DNA of 64,000 nt from Phycisphaerales bacterium (GTDB taxonomy: Bacteria > Planctomycetota > Phycisphaerae > Phycisphaerales > UBA1924): NCBI GenBank assembly GCA_040217175.1, contig JAVJNT010000002.1, forward strand, positions 1,310,001 to 1,374,000, read 5' to 3'. The translations under genes were made by a program, and so were the position numbers. Positions 16,317 through 25,131 of the stretch are shown here, in pieces (within the stretch, counting starts at the first letter, position 1; every line of letters starts with the position of its first letter). Below the pieces are notes generated by a model. The model was not told the DNA's origin. It searched no databases and saw only the letters and a list, made by a program, of their open reading frames with translations.

Positions 16317-19100
16317 TCAGATCGCGGCGTCGTCGTCGACCAGCAGGACCACGCGGGGATTCACGAACTCGTAGTCGTCCTTGTCGCTGCCCGGGCGCGC
16401 GACCGACTCCAGCTCGAGCACGTTCCTGCCGAGCTTGAGGACGCCCGAGGGGATGGAGATCACCTGCTCGCCGAAGCCGCCGTCGTTGGGCGACTGTGCG
16501 AGCGTGGCGATCTGGCGGCCGTTGATGCGCACGGGGTTGGGCGCCTGCGTGCCCTTGACTAGCAGCCGCAACTCGGCCCCGCGGAGCGGCAGGTTCGCGT
16601 GGGCCTCGGTCATCTCGAAGGGCATCTGCAGCACGAGCCCCTCGCTGCGACGCTGGAACTGGCTGTTGATGCGGCCGCTGAACTCATCGTTGCCCAGGTG
16701 GTGCACCTCAGGCTCGTCTTCCATGACGATGACGAAGGGATCGATCTTGCGCAGCCGCACGACGAACCGTCGGCCGGCCCGGAGATCGCGCTGGGCGATG
16801 TTGATGGCGCCCGGCGTGTAGCCGTCGAGGCTCGCCGTCAGGGCGGCGTTGTCGGGGATCTGGTCGAAGCCAAGCAGGAACGTGCCGTCGTCGGCCGAGG
16901 TATCGGTCAGGTCGGCCGTGCCCTCGAGGTCGAGGCGCACCTGCGCGCCCGGCAGCGGCGCTTCGGTCTGATCGTCGATGACCATGCCCAGCAGCTCGAA
17001 CCGGTGGGCGACGGCCTCGGGCAGCCGAAGCTCGGGCGGCTCGAAGCGCGCCGGCGGCAGGTCGAGCGCCAGGACTGGGTCTCGGACGTCGTCGACGGGC
17101 GCCGCTTCGATGGGCTCCTCGGCCATCGCTGCCTGCTCGACCTCCGGCGTGGCGACGGCGGCGTCGAACTCGCTGAGGGGCAAAGCAACGTCTCCGGCAA
17201 TCGGCGCCGGCACGCTGCGGGCGTTGGCCTCGGCCATGCGCAGCGGTGCCTCGCCGGGCTCATCAACGATCGCATCGACGTCGCCCTCGGTCGGCAGGGC
17301 CAGCGCCAGCGTCGGCGCGTCGAACTCGGGCAGGTCGAACGAGGCGGCCGCGAGTTCGAGCTCGGTCGCGTCGCTCGGGGTCGGCGCCGCCTCGCCGACG
17401 CCCGTCGACGGTGCGAACCGGGCCGCATCGGCCACGCGTGACTCCGCCGCCTCGATCCGGACCGACTCGGACCCGGCACCGACCTCCACGGCGCTGGACT
17501 GCGGGATCGACGGGCCCTCGGCCAGCGTCGGAGCGCCGATGCCGACCTCCGCAGTCTCGGGAGCAACGGCCGCCTGTGCCTCGGGCAGGCCGATCTGCGG
17601 CGTCGGGGCCTCGAGCTTCGGCATCGCGGACACGCTGGCATCGCTCGCCTGGCTCGTGCTGGCGGTGATGGAGCTCTCGCGAATGGTTACCGCGGCCTGC
17701 ATGGGAGACCCGGTCGGCGCCGTCGTTCGTTGCGGCTGGAACGTGATGGACGCATCCGACGCCGAGGCCAGCACCGTCGGCGCTGCGGGCGTGTCGGTCG
17801 ATGCCTGCGCGAGCGCCGCCGGCGCGGTCGAGCCGCGCATCTGCTCGGCGGCGGACGAGCGAACGGCCGAGGACGAGAGCGCGACCTGCAGGCCCTCGGT
17901 CTGGCCCGTCGGCTGGCCGGCGGTTGGTGGCACCTGCAGTGCGGCGAGCAGCGCCATCAGCCCGGCGTGCACGACCAGGCTCACGAGCGCACACTTGGCC
18001 ATCAAGCCGAGCGTGGCGATGCGCGCCTGCCACTGCGCATCTCGCACGACCCGGCGGAGCAACGCGAGCGCCAGCACCAGCGCGAGCGCGACCAGGATCC
18101 ACGGCAAGAGGGACAGCAGGTCTCCCCGCGTCGTACTGCGGGCCAGGTAGACCTCGCGTGACACGGCTCGGAGCAGGCGAGGCCCGTCCTCGTCGAGAAT
18201 CGCGAACTGGATGGCGAAGCCCTCGAGCGCGAGCGAGGGATCGCGCTCGTCGGCCGCCGTGTTGATCGACGCCCCGAGCGTGCGCACCTCGCCGAACGAG
18301 GCATCCGTGCCGATCCGGGCGCGATAAAGGTCGCCCCTGCCCAAGCCGCCCTCGCGATCGGACGAGAAGTAGACGAAGTCGCCGGCGGGCGTGACGGCCG
18401 GGCCAATGTCGTCGGCCGGGCTCGAGAGGTCTCCGAGGTGCGTTGGCTGTGCGCCGTCGATAGCGGCCTCGTACAGGTCGAAGTCGGTTGCCGGCTCGGG
18501 TTGCAAGTCGATCTCGCGCGGCCGGTTCGAGGCGAAAAGCAGCGTCTCGATCCCATCGCGAACGAGCGGGTGCGGATCGGTCTCGTCATGGCGTGTATTG
18601 AGCGCCAGGGGCGTGGGCTCGCCCCAGCGATCGCCAACGCGCTCGGACATCCACACGTCGAGCCCGCCCGCGCCGCCGGGCCTGTCGGACGCGAAGTACA
18701 GCCGCTGCCCGTCGGCGGAGAGCGCGGGCGCCAGCTCGTTGTCGATGGTGTTGAGCTCGACGAGCGCCCGCGGCTGCGTCCAGGCGTCTCCCACGCGGCC
18801 CGCGACGAACAGGTCGGCGTCGCCCAGCGAGCTCCTCTGGGTGAGCAGCAGCGTATCACCATCTGCGGAGATGATCGGATCGCGTCCCGTGATCGGCTCG
18901 CCGGCCACGGTGCGCAGCGGCGCGGGCGGCCGCCACAGGATGTCGCGGACCGGTGCATCCTCGGCCGAGGTTCGGATCGAGGCGTCGTCGGTGTAGAACG
19001 CGAGCCGGTCAGCGTCGAACCACCACCACGCCGCGACGACGCCGCACGCCAGGGCGCCAAGGGCAAGCACGGTCAGGATGAAGCGTGAACGCGACGGCAT
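16317..19100 (-). CDS. TolB-like PD40 propeller fused to a TonB/TolA-like membrane anchor and periplasmic C-terminal domain
   Basis: 927 aa. TM1 at about 7-27 acts as an N-terminal anchor. Residues about 55-315 carry PD40 propeller repeats (SADGQRLYFASDRPGG; TPAGDFVYFSSDREGG; LLFASNRP), the fold of TolB. TM2 is at about 329-349, then a short basic loop (LRRVVRDAQWQAR) and TM3 at 365-389 with S374LVVH378, the SxxxH pattern of the TonB energy-coupling helix. A long Ala/Pro/Ser-rich linker follows (about 395-690), then a carboxypeptidase-regulatory-like beta domain (701-785) and a last beta-rich domain (to 927). Basic residues place the TM2-TM3 loop inside, giving TonB-like topology. Starts 3 nt after exbD. 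No TonB C-terminal domain is seen. Proposed energy transducer of the ExbB/ExbD motor. Confidence 0.8.
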   Translation of the reverse strand: MPSRSRFILTVLALGALACGVVAAWWWFDADRLAFYTDDASIRTSAEDAPVRDILWRPPAPLRTVAGEPITGRDPIISADGDTLLLTQRSSLGDADLFVAGRVGDAWTQPRALVELNTIDNELAPALSADGQRLYFASDRPGGAGGLDVWMSERVGDRWGEPTPLALNTRHDETDPHPLVRDGIETLLFASNRPREIDLQPEPATDFDLYEAAIDGAQPTHLGDLSSPADDIGPAVTPAGDFVYFSSDREGGLGRGDLYRARIGTDASFGEVRTLGASINTAADERDPSLALEGFAIQFAILDEDGPRLLRAVSREVYLARSTTRGDLLSLLPWILVALALVLALALLRRVVRDAQWQARIATLGLMAKCALVSLVVHAGLMALLAALQVPPTAGQPTGQTEGLQVALSSSAVRSSAAEQMRGSTAPAALAQASTDTPAAPTVLASASDASITFQPQRTTAPTGSPMQAAVTIRESSITASTSQASDASVSAMPKLEAPTPQIGLPEAQAAVAPETAEVGIGAPTLAEGPSIPQSSAVEVGAGSESVRIEAAESRVADAARFAPSTGVGEAAPTPSDATELELAAASFDLPEFDAPTLALALPTEGDVDAIVDEPGEAPLRMAEANARSVPAPIAGDVALPLSEFDAAVATPEVEQAAMAEEPIEAAPVDDVRDPVLALDLPPARFEPPELRLPEAVAHRFELLGMVIDDQTEAPLPGAQVRLDLEGTADLTDTSADDGTFLLGFDQIPDNAALTASLDGYTPGAINIAQRDLRAGRRFVVRLRKIDPFVIVMEDEPEVHHLGNDEFSGRINSQFQRRSEGLVLQMPFEMTEAHANLPLRGAELRLLVKGTQAPNPVRINGRQIATLAQSPNDGGFGEQVISIPSGVLKLGRNVLELESVARPGSDKDDYEFVNPRVVLLVDDDAAI

Positions 19101-19103
19101 GGC

Positions 19104-19517
19104 CTACCCCAGCGGCACCGTGTCGAGGAAGGGTTGTTGCACGCCCGCCGCCTTGCAGACGTCCAGCACGCGGGCGATCCGGCCGTAGTCGATGTCCTTG
19201 TCGCCGCGCACGGAGACCTTCTGCTCGGGGTTGACGCGGACGGCGTCGGCGACGAGCGTGCGCAGCTCTTCGAGCGTGAGCGTTTGTCCGCCGACGATGA
19301 TCTGGCCCTGGGCATCGATGTTGATGATGATCTCGCGGAGCATGGTGGAGATCGGGCCGGCGGCCTCGGCCTCGGGCAGGGCAATGGCAAGCTCGCGCTC
19401 GCTCTGCTGGAACGTCGTCGCGACCAGAAAGAAGATGAGCAGCAGGAACACCATGTCGATGATCGGCGTCATCTCGATCGAGGGGCCCGCGTCGTCCTGC
19501 TTCTTGCCGATGAGCAT
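19104..19517 (-). CDS. exbD: ExbD/TolR biopolymer transport protein
   Basis: 137 aa, the usual ExbD/TolR size. One N-terminal membrane helix (TPIIDMVFLLLIFFLVATTF) with the conserved Asp of the proton path in PIIDMVF, then a periplasmic domain with the typical NIDAQGQIIVGGQTL and VSVRGDKDIDYGRI segments. In the family it forms the rotor or dimer inside an ExbB/TolQ pentamer and uses proton motive force. It sits 3 nt after the exbB-like gene and 3 nt before the propeller-TonB-like gene, a strictly coupled arrangement that suggests one complex. Confidence 0.93.
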   Translation of the reverse strand: MLIGKKQDDAGPSIEMTPIIDMVFLLLIFFLVATTFQQSERELAIALPEAEAAGPISTMLREIIINIDAQGQIIVGGQTLTLEELRTLVADAVRVNPEQKVSVRGDKDIDYGRIARVLDVCKAAGVQQPFLDTVPLG

Positions 19518-19520
19518 GGC

Positions 19521-20255
19521 TCAGGCCTCCGCGCCGACGGCGACTGCCGGTTCCGGCTTGGTCGTGCCGTTCTCGTGGGCGACCGGGTGGCGTGGCCGGC
19601 CCTGCGGCTCGAGCACGTAGCGCTCGATGAAGTCGACGGCGATGCGGTCGAGCTCGCGCGCATGCCCGTCGACGCGCGACACCAGCCAGTGGTAGAAGAT
19701 GATCGTTGGGATGGCCACCAGCAGGCCCGCGGCGGTCGTGATCATCGCCTCGTAGATGCCTCCGGCGAGCAGCTCGTCGTTGCCCAGGCCGCCCTCGGAC
19801 ACGACCTGGAACGCCTGGATCATCCCGAAGATCGTGCCGGTCAGGCCCAGCAGCGGGGCGATGGACGCGATGACCGTGAGCATGCGCAGCCGACGGCGCA
19901 TCTGGAAGAGTTCGGCGTCGCCCTGGGCCGTCAGGTGCTTCTCGACGATCTCGGCCTTGTGGCCCAGCTTGTCGAGCCCGGCGGCCACGACGCGGGCGGC
20001 GGGGCTGTCGTGCTTCTTGCAGGCCTCGCGCGCCTGGGTGGAGCCGCCGCCTTCCATCGCCGCGTGCAGCTTCTTCTCGAAGCTCGGCGGCACGATGCGG
20101 TTGCGTCGCAGCACGGCGAGCCGCTCGAGCACGACCGCAACGACGACCAGCGAGCACAGCGTGATGGGGATCATCATCACGCCGCCCTTGGTCGCCAGCT
20201 CGAACACCGACGGCGGTGCGCCCTGGGCGAGCAGCATCTCATAGGCGTGCAACAT
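19521..20255 (-). CDS. exbB: MotA/TolQ/ExbB proton channel family protein
   Basis: 244 aa. Three membrane helices in the ExbB arrangement: about 25-45 (GGVMMIPITLCSLVVVAVVL), about 127-150 (LTVIASIAPLLGLTGTIFGM) and about 167-190 (MITTAAGLLVAIPTIIFYHW). The family signature APLLGLTGTIFGMIQAF and the TTAAGLLVAIP helix with the conserved Thr pair are intact. AGGAGG precedes the ATG inside the end of the TPR gene. Forms the stator pore with the downstream ExbD; the partner is expected to be the TonB-like protein encoded next. Confidence 0.93.
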   Translation of the reverse strand: MLHAYEMLLAQGAPPSVFELATKGGVMMIPITLCSLVVVAVVLERLAVLRRNRIVPPSFEKKLHAAMEGGGSTQAREACKKHDSPAARVVAAGLDKLGHKAEIVEKHLTAQGDAELFQMRRRLRMLTVIASIAPLLGLTGTIFGMIQAFQVVSEGGLGNDELLAGGIYEAMITTAAGLLVAIPTIIFYHWLVSRVDGHARELDRIAVDFIERYVLEPQGRPRHPVAHENGTTKPEPAVAVGAEA

Positions 20256-20258
20256 CGA

Positions 20259-23200
20259 TCAGCCTCCTCGTCCATTGACGCGCCCGCCGCCCGGTCCGGC
20301 GATGGCGCTCAGGCGCTCGCCCGCAGCGGCCGCCCACGTGCTCTCGGTGAATCGCTCCTGCACGGCCCGGTACTGGGCCCGGGCCTCGCCCACCTTGCCC
20401 ATGGCCTCGAAGCATCGCCCGGCCTCGTAGAGGGCCGCCGCGCTCCAGGTTGGCGACGCGTGCAGGATGTCGACGCGCAAGAGCTCACGAACCGCGTCCT
20501 CGTGCTCGCCCAGCGCAAAGAGGCACTCGCCGAGCTGGAACTGTGCCCGCGCCGCCGTGTCGCCCTTGTGCTTGTCGGCCACGGCGCGGTAGTGGTCGAT
20601 CGCCTGGCGGGGCCGGCCCGAGTTCTCGAGCGCCCAGCCGATGCCGAACTCGGCCATGTACCACCGCGGCGACCGGGCGTGCTCGCGCCGGTGCCGCTCG
20701 TAGGCCGCCTGGCTGTTGCGCCAGTCCTGCGCGGCGGCGTGGGCCTCGCCCAGACGGAGCAACGCTGCCTCGGCGTCGACTTCGGCGCTCGGCTTTGCGA
20801 GCGCGGCGGCGAATTGCTCGGCGGCCTCGCGCCCACGCTTGAGCGCGAGCAGTGATTCGCCCAGCAGCAGCGAGGCGGGCCCTGTGAGGTCGGCCATATC
20901 ACGATCGTCGAGCAGCCGCACGACGGCGCGGTGATCGCCCAGCTGGTATCGAGCCCACGCAGCCTTGTATGCGGCGATGGACGCTACGCCGGGCGCGAGG
21001 CCATCCCGCTCGAGCAGGGGCTCCAGGATCTGCGCGGCCGGCGCGAACTGCTTCTGAGCGATCTGCAGATCGGCGAGGTCGAGCGCCGCGTTCGGCGCGA
21101 CCGCCGACCTGCCACGCGCGAGCTGTTCGAGCAGCGGCATCGCTCGGGCCGCGTCGCCCGACAGCCGGAGGCTGGTCGCGAGCGCGAAATGGAAGACTGC
21201 CGCATCGCTTGGTTCGAGGCCCCGTGGGGTGTAATCCTCCGCGGCCTCGACGGCGGCGCTGTGCTGGCCAGCCCGGCTGAGCGCGACGATCCGCCACGCC
21301 CGGGCCGGGCCCTCGGCGCGGCGGAGCAGCCGGGCAGCCTCGTCGGGCCGGCCGGCATTGATTAACGCCCGAGCGCGGTCGATCGCAACCTCATCGGCCA
21401 GCGCCTCGCCACCGAGTTCGGCGGCCTGCGCATACAGGCTCGCGGCGCGCTCGGCATCGCCCTGCCGCGATGCGATGGCGGCAAGGTGACGAAGCGCGTA
21501 GGGCACGAACCTCGTCTCGCCGTATCGCTCCAGGAGCTGGGCGAACATGCGCTCGGCGGCGCGGTCCTCGCCCATCGACACTCGCGCCTGGCCCAGTTCG
21601 AACATCGCGTGCGCGCCGTGCTCGCTGCGGGGCCAGGTCGAAAGCAGGGAGTCGAGCGTCCGCACGGCGTCGGCCGTGTTGCCGAGCCTGATTTGGGCTA
21701 GAGCGATCTTCATCGCGGCGTCGTCGGCGCTGTCGTCCTCCGTGCCGGCGGCCGATCTGTAGTCGGCGAATCGCTGCTGCGCGTCCGGCCAGCGATCGTC
21801 ATCGAAGGCGATCTCGCCCAGCGCGAACAGCGCGGGTACGAACTCGGCCGGCGTGCGGCTGCCATCGGTGACGGCCGCCAGGTGCGGCCCGGCGTCGACG
21901 CTGCGGCCGATGGCGTGCAGGCTCATGCCCAGGCGATAGCGGGCTTGCGTCGCGAGGCGCTCGTCCTCGACGTCCAGCAAGCCGCGGAAGCCTTCGGCCG
22001 CAGCTTCGAAGTCGGACGCGCGATACGCCGTCTCGGACCTCATGAACTCGACCCGAGACGCGAGAGGATGATCGGCGTGCTGCGCCTCGAACGCTCCGGC
22101 GAGCTTGGCGGCCGTGTCGAGCTGATCGGCATCCAGCGCGAGCGAGGCCTGCGCGAACAGCGCTTCGGGCGCCATCGGGTGGTCTGGGTGCGCCTCGACG
22201 AACTGGCCAAACTGCGCAAAGGCCGTCTCGTCGTCGCCAGCGCGCTGCAGTGCCACGGCTCGGTCGTACCGCATCTCGGCGAGCAACGGGCTCCGAGGGA
22301 AGCGATCGATCGCCTCACCCAGCCTCTCGGCCGCGTCTTCATCGCGACCCCGGCGGAGGTCGGCCTTTGACCGCCAGTAGGCGATGCCGTCCGCGAGTTC
22401 GCCGGCGTCGTGCCTGGCAGCCCGATCGAGCGCCCGAGCCGCGTCGTTTGGCTCGTCGATGTCGAGCAGCGCCAGGCCAAGCTCGTACTGCACGCGCGCC
22501 GGCTGGTGGCGTGGCGCCTCCTCGGCGAGCGAGCGCAGCAGGTTGGCGGCCTCGCCCGAGCGGCCCTCGACGCGGTAGATCGACGCGAGCTGGAGCATCG
22601 CGTCGGGCTTGGTGCGATCTCCGGTGGCGATGGCGCGCTCGTACGTGGTGATGGCGCCGTTCACGTCGCCCGAGCTGCGCAGCGACGCGGCCCGCTGCAA
22701 CAGCGCAAGGTCCGAGAGGTCGTCGCGGCCCCGCCTTGGTACCGCACGGGCGAACCACTCGGCCGCCCGCGCGTGGTCCTGGTCTCGCCTGGCGATGGCG
22801 GACTGCGAGAGGCCGGCGAAGTAGGCGGCGCGGCGGGCGGCGTCGGTCCCTGCCTGCAGGCGATCGGCGACTTCTGGATACGCACGAGTCGCCTCGGCGT
22901 GCTGCCCGGCTCGATGCAGGCTCTCGATCAGCAGGCTGGCGCTGCCGGCCCAGCCGGCGTGGTCGCGGTGCGCGATGGCGTCGCGGGCCGCCGTAGCGGC
23001 TCGCGCGTAGTCCTTCTGGCGGAAATAGAGGTGCGTCCGCAGGACGTCGGCGTCGGCCTTGAAGGCAAACCGCGAGCCGGTCTCCAGCTCGCTGAGCACG
23101 CGGATGGCCGCCTCATCCTCGCCCAGGTTGTACCGCGCGACGGCCAGCCCGTAGCGGGCCTGGTCTCGTGACGTCGCATCATCGAGCGAGCGCAACGCCT

Positions 23201-23339
23201 GCGCGTACTCGGTGGCGGCCTCGGCGTGCAGCCCACGCTGCAGCAGGCCGTTGGCGGTGCGCAGCGACCGATCGCCGTCTTGCCCCGGCGCGGCGTGCGA
23301 ACAAAGGACCACCATCGCGATCGCGAGCAGGGCGCGCAT
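20259..23339 (-). CDS. Large exported tetratricopeptide-repeat protein
   Basis: 1026 aa from ATG 23339 (GGGAGG upstream; a longer frame to 23411 has no support). Signal peptide LLAIAMVVLCSHAAPGQ. Nearly the whole protein is helical TPR units of about 34-36 residues, Ala/Arg-rich, from the N-terminus (GLLQRGLHAEAATEYAQAL) to the C-terminus (DHYRAVADKHKGDTAARAQF; ALYEAGRCFEAMGKVGEA). TPR solenoids mediate protein contacts. First gene of the run with exbB, exbD and the TolB/TonB-like protein; by position it resembles the TPR protein YbgF/CpoB of Tol-Pal loci, but is about four times longer. Likely periplasmic or outer-membrane-side partner of the complex. Confidence 0.88.
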   Translation of the reverse strand: MRALLAIAMVVLCSHAAPGQDGDRSLRTANGLLQRGLHAEAATEYAQALRSLDDATSRDQARYGLAVARYNLGEDEAAIRVLSELETGSRFAFKADADVLRTHLYFRQKDYARAATAARDAIAHRDHAGWAGSASLLIESLHRAGQHAEATRAYPEVADRLQAGTDAARRAAYFAGLSQSAIARRDQDHARAAEWFARAVPRRGRDDLSDLALLQRAASLRSSGDVNGAITTYERAIATGDRTKPDAMLQLASIYRVEGRSGEAANLLRSLAEEAPRHQPARVQYELGLALLDIDEPNDAARALDRAARHDAGELADGIAYWRSKADLRRGRDEDAAERLGEAIDRFPRSPLLAEMRYDRAVALQRAGDDETAFAQFGQFVEAHPDHPMAPEALFAQASLALDADQLDTAAKLAGAFEAQHADHPLASRVEFMRSETAYRASDFEAAAEGFRGLLDVEDERLATQARYRLGMSLHAIGRSVDAGPHLAAVTDGSRTPAEFVPALFALGEIAFDDDRWPDAQQRFADYRSAAGTEDDSADDAAMKIALAQIRLGNTADAVRTLDSLLSTWPRSEHGAHAMFELGQARVSMGEDRAAERMFAQLLERYGETRFVPYALRHLAAIASRQGDAERAASLYAQAAELGGEALADEVAIDRARALINAGRPDEAARLLRRAEGPARAWRIVALSRAGQHSAAVEAAEDYTPRGLEPSDAAVFHFALATSLRLSGDAARAMPLLEQLARGRSAVAPNAALDLADLQIAQKQFAPAAQILEPLLERDGLAPGVASIAAYKAAWARYQLGDHRAVVRLLDDRDMADLTGPASLLLGESLLALKRGREAAEQFAAALAKPSAEVDAEAALLRLGEAHAAAQDWRNSQAAYERHRREHARSPRWYMAEFGIGWALENSGRPRQAIDHYRAVADKHKGDTAARAQFQLGECLFALGEHEDAVRELLRVDILHASPTWSAAALYEAGRCFEAMGKVGEARAQYRAVQERFTESTWAAAAGERLSAIAGPGGGRVNGRGG

Positions 23340-23564
23340 TGGCACACCTCCCGGCCTAGCCGCACACCGATTCTCTCCGCCCGGCGCCTCCCTGTGCCGG
23401 GCCCTGTGCAACAGGAGTCTTTGGGAAGCCGACCCTGTCGCGATTCACCGATTGCACGAGAAATCCAGGGCCGGATGCGTCCAGACTACGAACTCGCTAC
23501 CGGGCAGCGATCGCAAGATCGTGCCGCCACTGGGCTTGTGCAAAGGCCTGGTAGTCGAAGAAAA

Positions 23565-23996
23565 TTATGGAAGGTCGGTGGTCGGGTTCGCGAGCACGAG
23601 TGGCTCGCGTCGGCGCTTGCGACGCACCCAATTCAGGGGCCGATGCACCCAGCGCCGGCGGACGAGCCATCGCTCGAGAGCGTACTTCTTTGGGAAGTCG
23701 ATCAGGATGAAGCCCGCGAAGATCGTGAGCAGGCCCTGGCCGGGTAGCACGAGCATCGCGATGCCGCCCAGGACCAGGACGACCCCGAGCAAGTTCTTCG
23801 CGACGAGCACGACGAGCCGCACCGCCGGGGACCGCGACGCCCAGCGAGCGGGCGGGCGATGGTCATGGGCGAAGTAGTCCCGGGGGATCCGGACGATCAA
23901 CGCGGGCATGGCCAGGAGGCTCCCCAGGAACACCGCGACCGACGCGAGGCCCAGGATCCACCAAAGTTGCTGGTTGTCGACGATCCACGCGGGCAT
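23565..23996 (-). CDS. PGPGW-family transmembrane protein
   Basis: 143 aa. Two or three membrane segments: WWILGLASVAVFLGSLLAM near the N-terminus and LLGVVLVLGGIAMLVLPG in the middle, directly followed by QGLLTIFAGFILI. The VLPGQGLLTIF turn matches the PGPGW family of small membrane proteins (here PGQG instead of PGPG). The tail is strongly basic (RRRWVHRPLNWVRRKRRR), so cytoplasmic. Function unknown for the family. Divided from the upstream dockerin gene by a hairpin. Confidence 0.7.
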   Translation of the reverse strand: MPAWIVDNQQLWWILGLASVAVFLGSLLAMPALIVRIPRDYFAHDHRPPARWASRSPAVRLVVLVAKNLLGVVLVLGGIAMLVLPGQGLLTIFAGFILIDFPKKYALERWLVRRRWVHRPLNWVRRKRRREPLVLANPTTDLP

Positions 23997-24008
23997 TGAT
24001 GGAGAATA

Positions 24009-24040
24009 GCGGCCGAACGCGGGACACCGCGCTCGGCCGC
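24009..24040 (-). terminator. Hairpin after the 289-aa dockerin gene
   Basis: GCGGCCGA (24009-24016) pairs with TCGGCCGC (24033-24040). On the minus strand the stem is followed by TATTCTCC, a weak T-rich tail. It is 27 nt after the upstream stop and 13 nt before the start of the PGPGW gene. Confidence 0.55.
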
Positions 24041-24067
24041 CATGGGTACTCGGTCAGGCCTCTCGAC

Positions 24068-24937
24068 CTACTCGCAGCCGGCGTCGAATTCGTTCTGGAA
24101 CGCCAGGAAGTCGAAGATCGTCAGCGAACCATCGCCGTCGAAGTCGGCCAGCGGATCGCCGGCGTCGAACAGGTTCTGGTACGCCAGGAAGTCGAAGATC
24201 GTCAGCGAGCCGTCGCCGTCCAGGTCGACGCGGCACCCGCCACCGGTCTGGCTGATGCGCATGGCGTTGATCATGCCGAGGGTGCCGGCGTCGGCTTGGA
24301 GATCCAACAGGATCACGCCGCCATCCGCCTGCACGCCGTCCCAGATCAGCCAGTTGCCCGGCGTCAATCCGTGAGACGTGCTGCCCCACGGCGTCACGAC
24401 GGGCGTCCCCAAGAACGTGCGGTCTGCAAGCACGCCGTTGACGGTGAAGGTGTTCAGGTAGTCGAATCGCGTGCGAGCCGAAATGACCTCGACCTGGTAC
24501 TCGCCGTCAGGTAGGCCCTCAAACAGGTAGGACCCTGCCAGACCGGTCGAAAGTCCTGCACCATCGCCCGATGCCGGATGCACGTACCAGTCCTGCTCCG
24601 GGAACGTCGGGCCGTCGTCGCCCACGAACGATCGCCACGCCCCGCCGAGGCCATCGATCGATGCGCCCGTCGAGGCGCCTGAGTTGAAGTCGATCAGGTC
24701 AAGCGTAATGCCAGCGTAGTTGTCGATGTTGTTCCACGCGCCCGGCAGCGTCGAGCCGCGAGCCGTGCCGAAGTCGATTCGGATGTCCAGGTCATCGTCA
24801 TCGACGCCTGGCATGCCCGCCGGCTGCACCGCGGTGACGGCTTGGGGGGGCTCTACGGGCGTGAGGTTCGGGTCGTCCGACTGCGGTCCGGCCAGCAAGA
24901 GGCCGGCGGACAGGACGGTGCTCGTCAGCATGATCAT
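24068..24937 (-). CDS. Exported protein with C-terminal GC-type dockerin
   Basis: 289 aa from ATG 24937, preceded by GGGAGA; a GTG at 24952 is an alternative. Signal-like N-terminus (TSTVLSAGLLLAGPQ). The middle has an acidic, aromatic beta-rich region (IDFGTARGSTLPGAWNNID, later LFEGLPDGEYQVEVISAR), which looks like a carbohydrate- or matrix-associated beta-sandwich; family not recognised. The C-terminal 55 residues are the paired EF-hand dockerin (CRVDLDGDG, two IFDFLA-QN helices, ending FDAGCE). Probably surface-attached. Bounded downstream by a hairpin. Confidence 0.82.
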   Translation of the reverse strand: MIMLTSTVLSAGLLLAGPQSDDPNLTPVEPPQAVTAVQPAGMPGVDDDDLDIRIDFGTARGSTLPGAWNNIDNYAGITLDLIDFNSGASTGASIDGLGGAWRSFVGDDGPTFPEQDWYVHPASGDGAGLSTGLAGSYLFEGLPDGEYQVEVISARTRFDYLNTFTVNGVLADRTFLGTPVVTPWGSTSHGLTPGNWLIWDGVQADGGVILLDLQADAGTLGMINAMRISQTGGGCRVDLDGDGSLTIFDFLAYQNLFDAGDPLADFDGDGSLTIFDFLAFQNEFDAGCE

Positions 24938-25077
24938 CGAGATATCTCCCACGAAATGCCGAGCCCGGCGCCGCAGGACGCCCTCGGACCGGGCCCGATT
25001 CTCCTTCCAGTGTACCAGAAGCGATGCGTTTTCCCAAGCAAATCCTGATGCCGCATCCGTGCTTCACACGAACGTCA

Positions 25078-25103
25078 AACGCCGACCCATGGGGGTCGGC
25101 GTT
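25078..25103 (-). terminator. Terminator of the tandem hydrolase operon
   Basis: Perfect 11-bp stem AACGCCGACCC (25078-25088) with GGGTCGGCGTT (25093-25103) and a 4-nt loop. On the minus strand it lies 28 nt after the hydrolase stop codon and is followed by TGACGTT, a weak T tail. The rest of the 24938-25131 gap shows no gene. Confidence 0.7.
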
Positions 25104-25131
25104 CGCACCCGCTCTTCATGCCAACATCCTG

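Noticed and set aside
14557-16374. 605-aa plus-strand frame opposite the coiled-coil gene
   Set aside because: It is antisense to a gene with signal peptide and ribosome site and has no recognisable motif.
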